The notes under the pieces were generated by a model. The model made no database searches and was not told the origin of the DNA. It saw nothing but the letters and a program-made list of their open reading frames with translations. DNA of 64,000 nt from JAVBRD01 sp031548365 (GTDB lineage Bacteria; Bacillota; Clostridia; Christensenellales; UBA1750), in contig JAVBRD010000014.1 of NCBI GenBank assembly GCA_031548365.1, positions 1-64,000 of the forward strand, given 5' to 3'. Shown piece by piece: positions 1-8,450 of this stretch (positions are counted from its first letter, which is position 1; each line of letters opens with the position of its first letter). The position numbers were made by a program, and so were the translations under genes.

Positions 1-10
1 TCAAAGAGCG

Positions 11-16
11 TAAAAT
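11..16 (+). promoter_or_regulatory. possible -10 element for tRNA-Leu
   Basis: TAAAAT sits 29 bases before the first base of the tRNA, which is plausible for a -10 box. The matching -35 region would lie off the left edge of the window, so this is a weak call. Confidence 0.3.
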
Positions 17-45
17 GTCAAACGGCTCTTTATCCCGTCCGGCTT

Positions 46-131
46 GCCGCTGTGATGGAATGGCAGACATGGCGGACTTAAAATCCGCCGACCGTTTGGT
101 CGTGCCGGTTCGAGTCCGGCCAGCGGCACCA
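46..131 (+). tRNA. tRNA-Leu (anticodon TAA)
   Basis: The acceptor arms GCCGCTG (46-52) and CAGCGGC (121-127) pair perfectly. They are followed by an A discriminator and an encoded CCA end (129-131). The anticodon loop CTTAAAA (77-83) places TAA at 79-81, which reads UUA leucine codons. A long variable arm of the class II type and a normal TTCGAGT T-loop are present. The 86-base length fits tRNA-Leu. A strong terminator follows at 172-212, so this looks like a single-tRNA transcript. Confidence 0.96.
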
Positions 132-171
132 AAGTCTGAGCGTTAGGTGATGACAAGACCCTGTTTATTTG

Positions 172-212
172 ACGCATCCCGCCGACAGTTTTCGGCGGGA
201 TGCGTTATTTTT
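172..212 (+). terminator. Rho-independent terminator after tRNA-Leu
   Basis: A perfect 14-bp stem (172-185 with 192-205) encloses a six-base loop and runs into TTATTTTT. It is correctly placed to end the tRNA-Leu transcript. Confidence 0.85.
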
Positions 213-645
213 GACTCAGGACGATGCTCAATGGATACCCGAGCAGCGGGAAGCAGTGGCAACGCCTGAGGATAGCGGTCAGTCGCAGTATACCTTCGAG
301 TGACTTTTCGGCCAGAGCGACCGGGAGAGCGCCGGCTGCGGGACATCTGCAATCCCCGCGGCCTCAAAAACCTGCGTTAGGCAACCCGGAAAAGTCTGGT
401 CGGTGCGCAGTTGAACGGTTTTGATGCGCGAGACGAACGAGCTTGCCGGCATGAAGAGCGTCTTTTCCGAACCACAACGGTCTATACCGCAAAACAGATC
501 GCCTTTATGCCCCTTGCATTTGAGGGGACAGAAGGCGCGGATGACGCGAAAAGCCCCTCGCGCTGGCGCACGAGGAGCCGTAGTCTATCGCCTGAGGCAA
601 TGTCCGTGGGAGACAGCCTTATTCGCAACTGAAGTTTATTCCGGG
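213..645. other. 433-bp stretch with no recognised gene
   Basis: Between the tRNA terminator and the clpX stop I find no reading frame with a convincing start, ribosome-binding site or recognisable product on either strand. Conserved cores of RNase P RNA, tmRNA and SRP RNA were looked for by eye and not seen. Short inverted repeats occur (for example CCTCG...CGAGG near 565-585) but do not build a clear fold. It could be an unrecognised RNA or decayed sequence. Confidence 0.5.
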
Positions 646-1947
646 TCACGCTCCGGACGGCTGCTCCTTGACCGCGTGCGCGGTCTTTTTACGCGTTACG
701 CGTCGTGGGCGCGGCGCGTCGAGCACGCTGACCGCAGGCGGCGCGAGGCGCAGCACAGCTTCCTTGGTGACGCGCACAGTCCCGATGTCTTCCCGCGACG
801 GCGCGTCGAACATGATGTCCATCATCACGCCCTCCAGGATGGCGCGAAGCCCGCGCGCGCCGCTCTTGCGTTCGATCGCTTGCTTGGCGACCTCGGTGAG
901 CGCGTCATCGTCAAACTCGAGGCGGATACCGTCGAGCTCAAAGAGTTTCTTGTACTGGCTGGCGAGCGCGTTGCGCGGTTCGGTCAGTATTTTGACGAGC
1001 GCGGTTTCGTCGAGCTGGCTCAGCGTGACGATGATGGGCAAACGTCCGACGAACTCGGGGATCAGACCGTACTTGAGCAGGTCGGGCGGCTGGATTTGCT
1101 TCAAGATCGAGCCGATGTCCTTCGTTTCCCGCGTGCGGATGTCCGCGCCGAAGCCCATGACCTTGTGCCCTATGCGATTCTCGATGATATTCTCCACGCC
1201 GTCAAACGCTCCGCCGCAGATGAAGAGGATATTGGTCGTGTCGATCTGTATGAAATCCTGGTGCGGGTGCTTGCGGCCACCCTGCGGGGGGACGGACGCC
1301 ACCGTACCCTCCAGGATTTTTAGCAGCGCCTGCTGCACACCCTCGCCGGACACGTCGCGCGTGATGGACGCGTTGTCGGATTTGCGGGTGATTTTGTCGA
1401 CCTCGTCGATGTAGATGATCCCGCGCTCAGCGCGCTGAATGTCAAAATCGGCGGCCTGTATGAGCTTCAGAAGGATGTTTTCAACGTCCTCACCCACGTA
1501 GCCCGCCTCGGTCAGGGCGGTTGCGTCCCCGATTGTGAAGGGCACGTTGAGCACGCGCGCGAGTGTCTGCACAAGGTACGTCTTGCCCGAGCCGGTCGGT
1601 CCCAGCAGGAGGATATTGGACTTGGCAAGCTCTACTTCGCCTTCGCGCGGCTTGTAACGAATGCGCTTGTAATGGTTGTACACAGCGACTGAGAGCGCTC
1701 TTTTCGCATCGTCCTGCCCAACGACATATTGGTCAAGGACTTCCTTCATCTGCAAAGGGCTCTTGATGTCGCTCGGATCGAACTCCGTGGCCTCGTGGAA
1801 ATCTTCTTCAATGATTTCCTGGCACAGATCGATGCACTCGTCGCAAATGTACACGCCCGGCCCCGCAACCAGCCGCTTGACCATTTCCTGCGTGCGGCCG
1901 CAAAATGAGCATTTGGGCGGCTTGTTCTTGTCTTCGTAAGTTGTCAT
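646..1947 (-). CDS. clpX: ATP-dependent Clp protease ATP-binding subunit ClpX
   Basis: ClpX is the AAA+ unfoldase that recognises tagged or damaged substrates and feeds them into the ClpP chamber in the cytoplasm. The 433-residue product has the N-terminal zinc-binding cysteines C13, C16, C35 and C38, a Walker A motif GPTGSGKT, a Walker B region IYIDEVDKI and the pore-loop motif GYVGED. The ClpP-docking loop reads MGFG where IGF is common. An upstream in-frame ATG at 2004 exists, but the ATG at 1947 follows AGGAG at good spacing and gives the family N-terminus, so it is preferred. It lies downstream of clpP and tig on the same strand. Confidence 0.97.
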   Translation of the reverse strand: MTTYEDKNKPPKCSFCGRTQEMVKRLVAGPGVYICDECIDLCQEIIEEDFHEATEFDPSDIKSPLQMKEVLDQYVVGQDDAKRALSVAVYNHYKRIRYKPREGEVELAKSNILLLGPTGSGKTYLVQTLARVLNVPFTIGDATALTEAGYVGEDVENILLKLIQAADFDIQRAERGIIYIDEVDKITRKSDNASITRDVSGEGVQQALLKILEGTVASVPPQGGRKHPHQDFIQIDTTNILFICGGAFDGVENIIENRIGHKVMGFGADIRTRETKDIGSILKQIQPPDLLKYGLIPEFVGRLPIIVTLSQLDETALVKILTEPRNALASQYKKLFELDGIRLEFDDDALTEVAKQAIERKSGARGLRAILEGVMMDIMFDAPSREDIGTVRVTKEAVLRLAPPAVSVLDAPRPRRVTRKKTAHAVKEQPSGA

Positions 1948-2051
1948 GATTCTCCTCTGCGGCCTCGCCGCGGCATCATTGTTTGCGTTTTCCCACCTAA
2001 ACAATCAACGACTGAGACGCGCGTTTCGCGTCAGCCGCCGAGCGGAATGTT

Positions 2052-2639
2052 CTACCTTCTTGGCGGGAAGATTTCATCGACAATGCCGTACGCTTTCGCC
2101 TCTTCCGCAGTCATGTAGTAGTCGCGCTCCACGTCGAGCGCAATTTTCTCTAGAGGCTGGCCGGTTCTGGCCGAGAGAATCTCATTCATGCGCTGCTTTG
2201 TGCGGAGCAGATGGTCGGTGTGGATCTTGATGTCGGTTGCCTGACCGTGCAGCCCGCTGACCAGCGGCTGATGGATCAGGATCTCGCTGTTGGGCAAACA
2301 GCGGCGCTTTCCCTTGACGCCCGCCGTGAGCAGGAACGCGCCCATGGACGCCGCCATGCCGATGCACACGGTTGAAACGTCCGCCTTGATGTACTGCATT
2401 GTGTCGTAAATCGCCATGCCCGCGGTGATGGAACCACCCGGGCTGTTGATGTACAGGTTGATGTCCTTGTCGGGGTCTTCCATTTCGAGGAACAACAGCT
2501 GCGCTACGATGACATTGGCCATATCATCGTGAATCTCCCCGCCCAGGAACACAATACGGTCCTTAAGGAGGCGGGAGTAAATGTCATACGAACGCTCTCC
2601 GCGATTGGTCTGTTCAACAACATAAGGTATAAGCGACAT
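2052..2639 (-). CDS. clpP: ATP-dependent Clp protease proteolytic subunit ClpP
   Basis: ClpP is the serine peptidase that forms the tetradecameric degradation barrel used with ClpX. The 195 residues match the family length. The catalytic triad is visible as S98 in GMAASMG, H123 in ILIHQP and D173 in ERDYYM. The ATG at 2639 follows AAAGGA at about seven bases. The gene lies between tig and clpX, with about 100 bp to clpX, the usual tig-clpP-clpX order in Bacillota. Confidence 0.98.
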   Translation of the reverse strand: MSLIPYVVEQTNRGERSYDIYSRLLKDRIVFLGGEIHDDMANVIVAQLLFLEMEDPDKDINLYINSPGGSITAGMAIYDTMQYIKADVSTVCIGMAASMGAFLLTAGVKGKRRCLPNSEILIHQPLVSGLHGQATDIKIHTDHLLRTKQRMNEILSARTGQPLEKIALDVERDYYMTAEEAKAYGIVDEIFPPRR

Positions 2640-2699
2640 GGGTCTTCCTTTCCGGCTCGTGCCGATCGTTTAGAATACTGTACCCGTGGATGCCGCAGC

Positions 2700-4001
2700 C
2701 TAAACCCCGGCTTCCTTTGTCAGCACAATGGCGCTGGACTTGAGGTGATCGATCAGCTTGTCGCCAATCACGCCTTCGCGCAAATGCTCGAGGTCATGCT
2801 CCTTGAGCGACGCTTTGTATTCTGCAAAATCTTTTTTGACGCTCTCGGCGCGCTTCCTGATCAGCTCGTCAAGGGAGGCGTCATCCGCCTCGAGCTTGAG
2901 CTCCTCGCGCAGTGCGGAGAGGCACAGCTCGTTGCGCGCACGCTTCTCGGCCTCGGGGCGGAACTGCGCGCGATACGCGTCGATGGTCTGCCCGGTGTAC
3001 TGGAGGAACTGCTCCAGGTTCAGGCCTTGCATGCGGAAGCGGTAGTCCATCATCTGAAGCTGCTGGTCGATGACTTGCTCAACCAGCGCGTTCGGCACGT
3101 CAACCTTGGCGTCGGCGGAGAGCGCGTCGATCAGCGCGTTCTCAAAATCATCTTCCGCGCGCTTCTCCGCCTGCTCGGTCAGACGGTCACGGATCGACTT
3201 TTTGTACTCTTCCAGCGTCTCAAACTCGCTGACGTCCTTAGCGAACTCGTCGTCAAGCGCCGGCATTTCCTTTGTCTTGACCGCGTGCACCTTGACGCGG
3301 AAAACAGCGTCCTTGCCCGCCAGCTCCTTGGAGTGGTACTCTTCGGGGAACTTGACGGTCAGGTCACGCTCCTCGCCCACGTCCAAGCCGATCATCTGCT
3401 CTTCAAAGCCGGGGATGAACTGGCCGGAGCCGATGGTCAGGAACTGGCTCTCCGCCGTGCCTCCCTCGAACTTGACACCGTCGACGCTGCCCGAGTAGTC
3501 GAGCATCACGCGATCGCCATCCTGAACGGGACGGCCCGCGTCGACTTCGCGCGCGACGCGCTCCATCGCGGCCTTGATTTCGGCGTCGATCTGGTCATCC
3601 GTCACGATCACGGCGGGCTTAACCGCTTCAAGGCCGGCGGTCTTTCCCAGCGTAACCTCCGGGCGGACGTCCACTTCCGCGGAGAACTTTGTCGTCACAT
3701 CAGCGCCTATGTCGTCGATCGAAACGTCGGGCTGCTCAACCGGCTCAATCCCGTGCTGCTTGACCGCATCCTGATAGTGCTTGGGGAACAGGTAGTTGAC
3801 AGCTTCCTCGTAAAAAACCGACTCACCATAATAGTTCTCGATCAGCTTGCGCGGCGCTTTTCCCTTGCGGAAACCCGGGACCGCGACCTGCTGCGCGACC
3901 TTTTTATACGCAACCTTGACACCCTCTTCCAGTTCTTCGGGCGTCAGTTCAATAACGATCTTCACACGGCTTTTTTCAAGACGTTCCAGCGACGAATTCA
4001 T
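2700..4001 (-). CDS. tig: trigger factor (ribosome-associated chaperone and prolyl isomerase)
   Basis: Trigger factor binds near the ribosomal exit tunnel and assists folding of nascent chains. The 433-residue product has an N-terminal ribosome-binding domain with the signature G-F-R-K-G-K (GFRKGKAPR), a central FKBP-like isomerase domain (VMLDYSGSVDG ... IPGFEEQMIG) and a long helical C-terminal chaperone region. The reading frame extends upstream to 4061, but the ATG at 4001 has GGGAGG at proper spacing and starts MNSSLERLEKSRV, which matches the family. It is the first gene of the tig-clpP-clpX unit, behind the promoter at 4052-4080. Confidence 0.97.
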   Translation of the reverse strand: MNSSLERLEKSRVKIVIELTPEELEEGVKVAYKKVAQQVAVPGFRKGKAPRKLIENYYGESVFYEEAVNYLFPKHYQDAVKQHGIEPVEQPDVSIDDIGADVTTKFSAEVDVRPEVTLGKTAGLEAVKPAVIVTDDQIDAEIKAAMERVAREVDAGRPVQDGDRVMLDYSGSVDGVKFEGGTAESQFLTIGSGQFIPGFEEQMIGLDVGEERDLTVKFPEEYHSKELAGKDAVFRVKVHAVKTKEMPALDDEFAKDVSEFETLEEYKKSIRDRLTEQAEKRAEDDFENALIDALSADAKVDVPNALVEQVIDQQLQMMDYRFRMQGLNLEQFLQYTGQTIDAYRAQFRPEAEKRARNELCLSALREELKLEADDASLDELIRKRAESVKKDFAEYKASLKEHDLEHLREGVIGDKLIDHLKSSAIVLTKEAGV

Positions 4002-4051
4002 TGTTGTCCTCCCAGTAACGCGAAGGTCATAGCCTTCTCGATATTCATAGA

Positions 4052-4080
4052 ATTTTACCACAATCTCGTGAGGCGCGCAA
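4052..4080 (-). promoter_or_regulatory. sigma-A type promoter for tig-clpP-clpX
   Basis: On the minus strand, TTGCGC (4075-4080) and TAAAAT (4052-4057) are separated by 17 bases, about 50 bases before the tig start codon. Confidence 0.6.
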
Positions 4081-4119
4081 GCACTGCCGGCAGGTTCTTC
4101 GCATCATCGCGCAAGGAAG

Positions 4120-5316
4120 TCATAAAACCTTGGACAGGCACAGCGCGCGGCGGAAAACGGGCAGGTCGCCTATGATGCCGAAGCCGGGCAAATCGGGTAT
4201 GTTCATCTCACCGCACGTAAGCTTGATCGCACCTCCAAGCAACTCGTTCGCGCGCTCCAGCCCAAACTTGTTCTCCTGATAACGCCCGATGTTGGGCGTC
4301 ATCGCCGCGAAGTGCAGGACGTAAACAAATCCAAATCCGCCGGAGACGTGCGGCGTCACGGTGATGCCCGCGAGCGCGGCCATGCGCGCCGCGCGGATGG
4401 AGCGAATCAGCCCGCCATTGTAAAGGATGTCCGGCTGGAGCACCCGGCACGCGCCGTTCTCCACAATCCAACGGAATCTGCGCAGGCTGGTTTCCTGTTC
4501 GCCGAACGCAAGCGGTATGGCGAGCGCGTCCGCGACAACCTTCGTTTCCCACAGATCGTCGAATGGGCAGGGCTCTTCGTAAAAATATGCGTCGATCTCT
4601 TCCAGCATGCGGCCGTAGCGTATTGCGGTCGACGCGTCGTACGAACCGTTGCCGTCGGCGTGAATGATCATATCAGGGCCGAATGCCTCTCGCACAAGCC
4701 GGATGAGCGTTGCGCTACGCCCGGCGATGGAGTCGGCGTTGTTGCTCATCCTGCCCCCGATTTTGAACTTGATGGCCTTGGCCGCCGTGCGCTCGACGTA
4801 CGCGCGCAGCACGTCAAGCTCTTCCTCCGGAGAGTTTCCCCTGTTGCCGCTCGCGACATAAATGGAAACGCTCTCGCTCAGCTTCTCGCCAAGCAGCGCG
4901 TGCGCGGGCACGCCTTTAAGCTTTCCGAGCATGTCGAGTATGGCCGTTTCAATGAACGCCACACCGCTGAAAAACGCTACGCCCGCAAGCTTGTAGTTGC
5001 TCTTGTAGACATAAACACCTTCGATAAGCGCATCCAGATCGCGCGCATCCCTGCCGATGAAATACGGCGCGATGGTCTGCGAAAACATCGTGTGGACAAA
5101 GGATATCTTCTCGTTCGCGACGGAAAGACCTTCCGCCCCACACTTGGACGACACGCGCACAAAGTACATGCCGTCGTTGAACAGCACCTCTATGGCGCTG
5201 ATCACGACCGGACGCTCAAACCCCGCGATTCGCAGTACAGGCAGCTTCGCCGCCGCGTCGAGCGCTCCGGGCGTGACCGCGACGATCGGTTTGAAATCTG
5301 AATGAGGCGCGTACAT
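4120..5316 (-). CDS. enolase-superfamily (mandelate racemase / muconate lactonizing) enzyme
   Basis: Members of this superfamily abstract a proton next to a carboxylate using a metal-bound enolate intermediate. The 398-residue protein has the K-x-K catalytic pair at K183 and K185 (IKFKIGG). Metal ligands are D221 (HADGNG), E247 (YEEP) and E273 (FGEQE), and a histidine at H323 (PHVSGG) could act as the opposing base. This layout favours a racemase, cycloisomerase or acid-sugar dehydratase, but the substrate cannot be told. The ATG at 5316 follows GGAGG at about seven bases. The upstream membrane-protein gene ends two bases before it, so the two form an operon. Confidence 0.85.
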   Translation of the reverse strand: MYAPHSDFKPIVAVTPGALDAAAKLPVLRIAGFERPVVISAIEVLFNDGMYFVRVSSKCGAEGLSVANEKISFVHTMFSQTIAPYFIGRDARDLDALIEGVYVYKSNYKLAGVAFFSGVAFIETAILDMLGKLKGVPAHALLGEKLSESVSIYVASGNRGNSPEEELDVLRAYVERTAAKAIKFKIGGRMSNNADSIAGRSATLIRLVREAFGPDMIIHADGNGSYDASTAIRYGRMLEEIDAYFYEEPCPFDDLWETKVVADALAIPLAFGEQETSLRRFRWIVENGACRVLQPDILYNGGLIRSIRAARMAALAGITVTPHVSGGFGFVYVLHFAAMTPNIGRYQENKFGLERANELLGGAIKLTCGEMNIPDLPGFGIIGDLPVFRRALCLSKVL

Positions 5317-5318
5317 GG

Positions 5319-5594
5319 TCAGCCCTCCCTCAATCTGTCAAGCCGGGAGTTACGAACGTACAGGCACAGGTCGATGGAGACCGCGACAGCGTTGATGACG
5401 TAGAACACAAAGACGTACGTCACGTTATTCGTGACAATCTTCCCGACAATGCCGCAGATGTATCCGAACAATATGAACAGCTGGAACACGGCGCTTTTTC
5501 CCTTGGCCGTGCGCGATACCCACGATTTTCGGATGGATACAGGCCACGAAAGCCCGAAGCTGATCACCATGAGCGCCTCAAACACTTGTCCCAA
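5319..5594 (-). CDS. small three-helix membrane protein, PQ-loop/SemiSWEET-like
   Basis: The 91-residue protein has three predicted membrane helices (about residues 3-20, 36-55 and 60-80), joined by a short basic loop WVSRTAKGKS. Proteins of this size and pattern (Trp-Pro in helix 1, then S-R-T-A-K-G-K-S before helix 2) resemble half-size PQ-loop or SemiSWEET-type transport units, but this is a pattern match only. Translation probably starts at TTG (5594) behind GGGGGAG. It is followed after two bases by the enolase-superfamily gene, so a role in moving that enzyme's substrate or product is possible but unproven. Confidence 0.55.
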   Translation of the reverse strand: MGQVFEALMVISFGLSWPVSIRKSWVSRTAKGKSAVFQLFILFGYICGIVGKIVTNNVTYVFVFYVINAVAVSIDLCLYVRNSRLDRLREG

Positions 5595-5703
5595 GACGAC
5601 TCTCCCCCTTTATTTCCATCGGAATAATGTGTACAATTATATCACCACGCGGCGGGATGTCTACACCGCGTCACCCGCACGGGCTACAAACCGGAGGTTA
5701 AAC

Positions 5704-6051
5704 ATGAACATCCAAATATACTGCGGCAAGAAAAATTTCGATTGCCAGAAGGCCGAGCGATGGTTCAAGGAGCGGGGCATCAAGTACCAGATGATCGACT
5801 TGGCCAAAAAGACGATGTCGCCGCGCGAATTTGAGGCCGTACGCGCCCAGGTCGGCGTGCGCGCGATGGTCGAACGCCATTCCAAATCTTTCCTCGAATC
5901 AACGCTCGCTTATATTTCCGGCGACGACGTGCTCGCGGGCGAGCTGTTTCTCAACCAGCATCTGTTGAAGACACCCGTCGTGCGCAACGGACGATTCGCG
6001 ACGGTCGGCTTTGCGCCCGGGGCGTGGGAAAAATGGGCCAAGCAGGACTAA
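5704..6051 (+). CDS. ArsC/Spx-family thioredoxin-fold protein
   Basis: The 115-residue product is full length for the arsenate reductase C / Spx / YffB family. The start IQIYCGKKNFDCQKAERW places C14 in the position of the conserved cysteine before the first helix, followed by FKERGIKY as in the family. C7 adds a second thiol in a spacing unlike the CXXC of Spx. A late T-P-V-V-R-N-G segment (cis-proline loop) supports the fold. It could be a redox-active reductase or an RNA-polymerase-binding regulator. The ATG at 5704 has GGAGG upstream; earlier in-frame starts lack one. Confidence 0.75.
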   Translation: MNIQIYCGKKNFDCQKAERWFKERGIKYQMIDLAKKTMSPREFEAVRAQVGVRAMVERHSKSFLESTLAYISGDDVLAGELFLNQHLLKTPVVRNGRFATVGFAPGAWEKWAKQD

Positions 6052-6060
6052 AAGGACACA

Positions 6061-6092
6061 AAAAAACCGATCGCATTGCGACCGGCTTTTTT
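6061..6092. terminator. bidirectional terminator between the ArsC/Spx-like and LysM genes
   Basis: A nine-pair stem (6067-6075 with 6077-6085, one mismatch on the plus strand and a G-U pair on the minus strand) is flanked by A6 on the left and T6 on the right. It can therefore serve both convergent genes. Confidence 0.75.
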
Positions 6093-6122
6093 GCATGCAT
6101 ATCGTCGGCTTGATGCCGCGCA

Positions 6123-6983
6123 CTACGCGCCGGGCACGCAGATAACGCGCCCCTCAATGAAGTCGCCGGGCTTGAGGAATGGATTCGCCTTCATGAGCGC
6201 GTCAAGCGAGACGTTCTGCGCCTGTGCGATGGACGTCGCAGTGTCGCCCTGTTGAACGGTATAGCTCTTGCCGATGCCCGGACACTGTCCCGCGTTGGCG
6301 GAGGACGGGATGCAAAGTACGGTTCCCGCGATCAGCGAGTCGAGATCGATGCTGGGATTCGCTGCGGCGAGGGACGCGTAGGAAAGGTTGTATGTAATGA
6401 GGATGCTAGAGAGCGTGTCGGTGCTTCTGACGGTGTAAGATGTGCCGGAGCAGCCTGACGGCTCGGCGGTCTTGGGTGGCAGGCAAATGACCTGTCCGGG
6501 GATGAGGTTGCGCGGGTTGATGTAGGGATTTGCCTTGAGGATGTCCTCAAGCGTCACGCCGTTCTGGTCGGCAATGGTCTTGAACGTGTCCCCGGGTACA
6601 ACAGTGTAAAGCTGGCCCGATGTGCAGGGTGCGGGCTGGGAAGGAACACAGATGAGCTCGTTGGCGCGGTAGTAATACGGGTTAAGCTGCGGATTGTACT
6701 GCAAGAGAACGGAGAGTGAGATGTTAAAGCTGCGCGCAATGGAGATGAGCGACTCGCCCGGTTTGATGGCGTAGGACGTGAAGCCTTCGGGACACATGAT
6801 CTGCTGTGCCACGGCGGGTAGTGAACCGCACCAGCCGTCCATGACGATCTCGCCGGAACGCGGGCAATCGGCGCACGCGCCCTGTGACAAGTCGTCGGTG
6901 ATGCTCATGGCGGCGTCGCGCTCGGGGGCGGGTTCGTGATGTGCGTTCTGACGCAGCGTGTTCTTCAGATAGCGCGGGATCAT
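6123..6983 (-). CDS. protein with four LysM domains
   Basis: LysM domains bind N-acetylglucosamine-containing glycans such as peptidoglycan. The 286-residue protein has four repeats at roughly residues 69-113, 124-168, 182-226 and 239-283. Each starts near YTV/YAI-x-P/Q-G-D/E-T/S and ends in a cysteine-containing V-I-C-V/L-P block. There is no signal peptide or membrane helix, and the N-terminus is rich in Cys and acidic residues (ACADCPRSGE). A leaderless multi-LysM protein in a sporulating organism could be a spore coat or cortex-interface protein, but this is inference. The ATG at 6983 has AGGGAGG upstream. Confidence 0.85.
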   Translation of the reverse strand: MIPRYLKNTLRQNAHHEPAPERDAAMSITDDLSQGACADCPRSGEIVMDGWCGSLPAVAQQIMCPEGFTSYAIKPGESLISIARSFNISLSVLLQYNPQLNPYYYRANELICVPSQPAPCTSGQLYTVVPGDTFKTIADQNGVTLEDILKANPYINPRNLIPGQVICLPPKTAEPSGCSGTSYTVRSTDTLSSILITYNLSYASLAAANPSIDLDSLIAGTVLCIPSSANAGQCPGIGKSYTVQQGDTATSIAQAQNVSLDALMKANPFLKPGDFIEGRVICVPGA

Positions 6984-7073
6984 GGCGTTGCCTCCCTTAT
7001 CGGATGGTCTACGCCATTCTATTCCTTCACCATGAGTTTGGGGCCTGTACGCTGCCGCGCATCTCTATCCCGC

Positions 7074-8447
7074 TCATTTCCCCACGCAGAAGCGCGAGAA
7101 AACGCGGGCAAGGATATCGTCGGACGCGGTTTCCCCTGTGATCTCGCCCAACGCGTCCCACGCGGCGCGAATGTCGAGAGCCGCGCAATCGAGCGGGAGA
7201 CGGGACTTGATGGCCGACAGCGCTTGATCAAGCGAACTCAGTGCGCGCCCCGCGGCATCGATGTGACGGCGGGATGTGAGCAGCGCGCTCTGGATGCTTT
7301 GGGCCGCTTGCGGCGAAATGAGCACTTGCTCAAGCGCGCTCCTGAGCGGCGCGAGGCCTTCTCTCGTGAGCGCGGTGGTGGGGACGACCACAACGCCTGG
7401 AAAACGCGCCGCAATCTCCTGACGTGTCACGCGGGGCGGGAGATCTGACTTGTTGAGCGCGACGACGACAACGCCCCGCGCGGATGTAAGCGCGTACTCA
7501 TCCTCGGCTGTGAGGCCGTTCGCCGCGTCAACGACGAGCATCACGGCGTCCGCGTTCGCCGCGGCGGCACGGGCGCGACCAACGCCTTCGCGCTCGATCG
7601 CGTCTGCGGTCTCACGCAGACCGGCGGTGTCCATCAGCTCCACACGCATCCCGGCCAGCTCGATATCCGCGCGCACCACATCGCGCGTCGTGCCGGGAAT
7701 GTCGGACACGATGGCGCGCGATTCCCCCACGAGCGCGTTGAGCAGGGACGACTTGCCGGCGTTGGGCGCGCCCACGATCGCGACGCGCGCGCCTCGTTTG
7801 ACGCGCAGCGCGGCTTCTCCCGCGACGATGGCGTCGCGAAGCTCACCGCACAGCCGTGAAATGCGCGGCGCGGCCTGATCAGCGGTCGTCTCTTCTACGT
7901 CCTCCTCGGGAAAGTCGGTGCACGCGTCGATGTCCGCGAGCAGGTCTGTCAGCATCGATTTCATCTCACGCGTACGCAAGGAAAGCGCGCCGTGCATCTG
8001 CACGGAGGCCGCGCGCATCTCCGCTTGACTGCGCGAAGTGATGATATCCATGACCGACTCCGCCTGCGCAAGATCGATTCTACCGTTCAAAAACGCGCGG
8101 AGTGTAAACTCGCCCGCATCCGCCGGCCTCGCGCCGCGCTCACAGCAGAGCGCAAGCACACGGGCGGCCACGAGCGGACTGCCGTGCGTGTGGATCTCGC
8201 ACACGTCCTCGCCCGTGTAGCTTCGGGGCGCACGAAAAACGACCGCCAGCGCTTCGTCGAGCGCAGCGTTTCCATCAAATACAGACCCGTACCGCAGCGT
8301 TTGGCTGCGGTACGGGCCTTTTTTGTGCGGTTTGAACACCATTTCAAGTACGCGCCGCGCGTTTGGCCCCGATAACCGAACGATGGCGATGCCGCCTTCT
8401 CCGGGAGGGGTCGCGAGCGCGGCGATGGTATCACTGTTAAGGCGCAT
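7074..8447 (-). CDS. mnmE: tRNA modification GTPase MnmE
   Basis: With MnmG, MnmE installs the carboxymethylaminomethyl group on the wobble uridine of certain tRNAs. The 457-residue protein has the N-terminal tetrahydrofolate-binding domain (PPGEGGIAIVRLSG), a helical domain, an inserted G domain with P-loop GAPNAGKSS and DTAG, and the C-terminal C-x-G-K motif (C454 to K457). The start lies three bases past the jag stop without a clear ribosome-binding site, which suggests translational coupling. It is the last gene of the rpmH operon; mnmG, often next, is absent here. The coding region contains an unusual hairpin at 8286-8324. Confidence 0.97.
   Translation of the reverse strand: MRLNSDTIAALATPPGEGGIAIVRLSGPNARRVLEMVFKPHKKGPYRSQTLRYGSVFDGNAALDEALAVVFRAPRSYTGEDVCEIHTHGSPLVAARVLALCCERGARPADAGEFTLRAFLNGRIDLAQAESVMDIITSRSQAEMRAASVQMHGALSLRTREMKSMLTDLLADIDACTDFPEEDVEETTADQAAPRISRLCGELRDAIVAGEAALRVKRGARVAIVGAPNAGKSSLLNALVGESRAIVSDIPGTTRDVVRADIELAGMRVELMDTAGLRETADAIEREGVGRARAAAANADAVMLVVDAANGLTAEDEYALTSARGVVVVALNKSDLPPRVTRQEIAARFPGVVVVPTTALTREGLAPLRSALEQVLISPQAAQSIQSALLTSRRHIDAAGRALSSLDQALSAIKSRLPLDCAALDIRAAWDALGEITGETASDDILARVFSRFCVGK
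8286..8324 (+). terminator. terminator-like hairpin inside mnmE, antisense orientation
   Basis: A perfect 12-bp stem (8286-8297 with 8305-8316), a seven-base loop, two C residues and then T6 (8319-8324) read on the plus strand, opposite to mnmE. By form it is a strong intrinsic terminator for an antisense transcript. It could also be chance within codons for PYRSQTLRYG. Confidence 0.45.
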
Positions 8448-8450
8448 GGC

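Noticed and set aside
213..645. RNase P RNA, tmRNA or SRP RNA in the gap
   Set aside because: Core conserved sequences of these RNAs were not seen on either strand.
2529..4175. Long plus-strand open frame opposite trigger factor
   Set aside because: High-GC mirror of tig with no ribosome-binding site or family motifs; the minus strand encodes a full, conserved protein.
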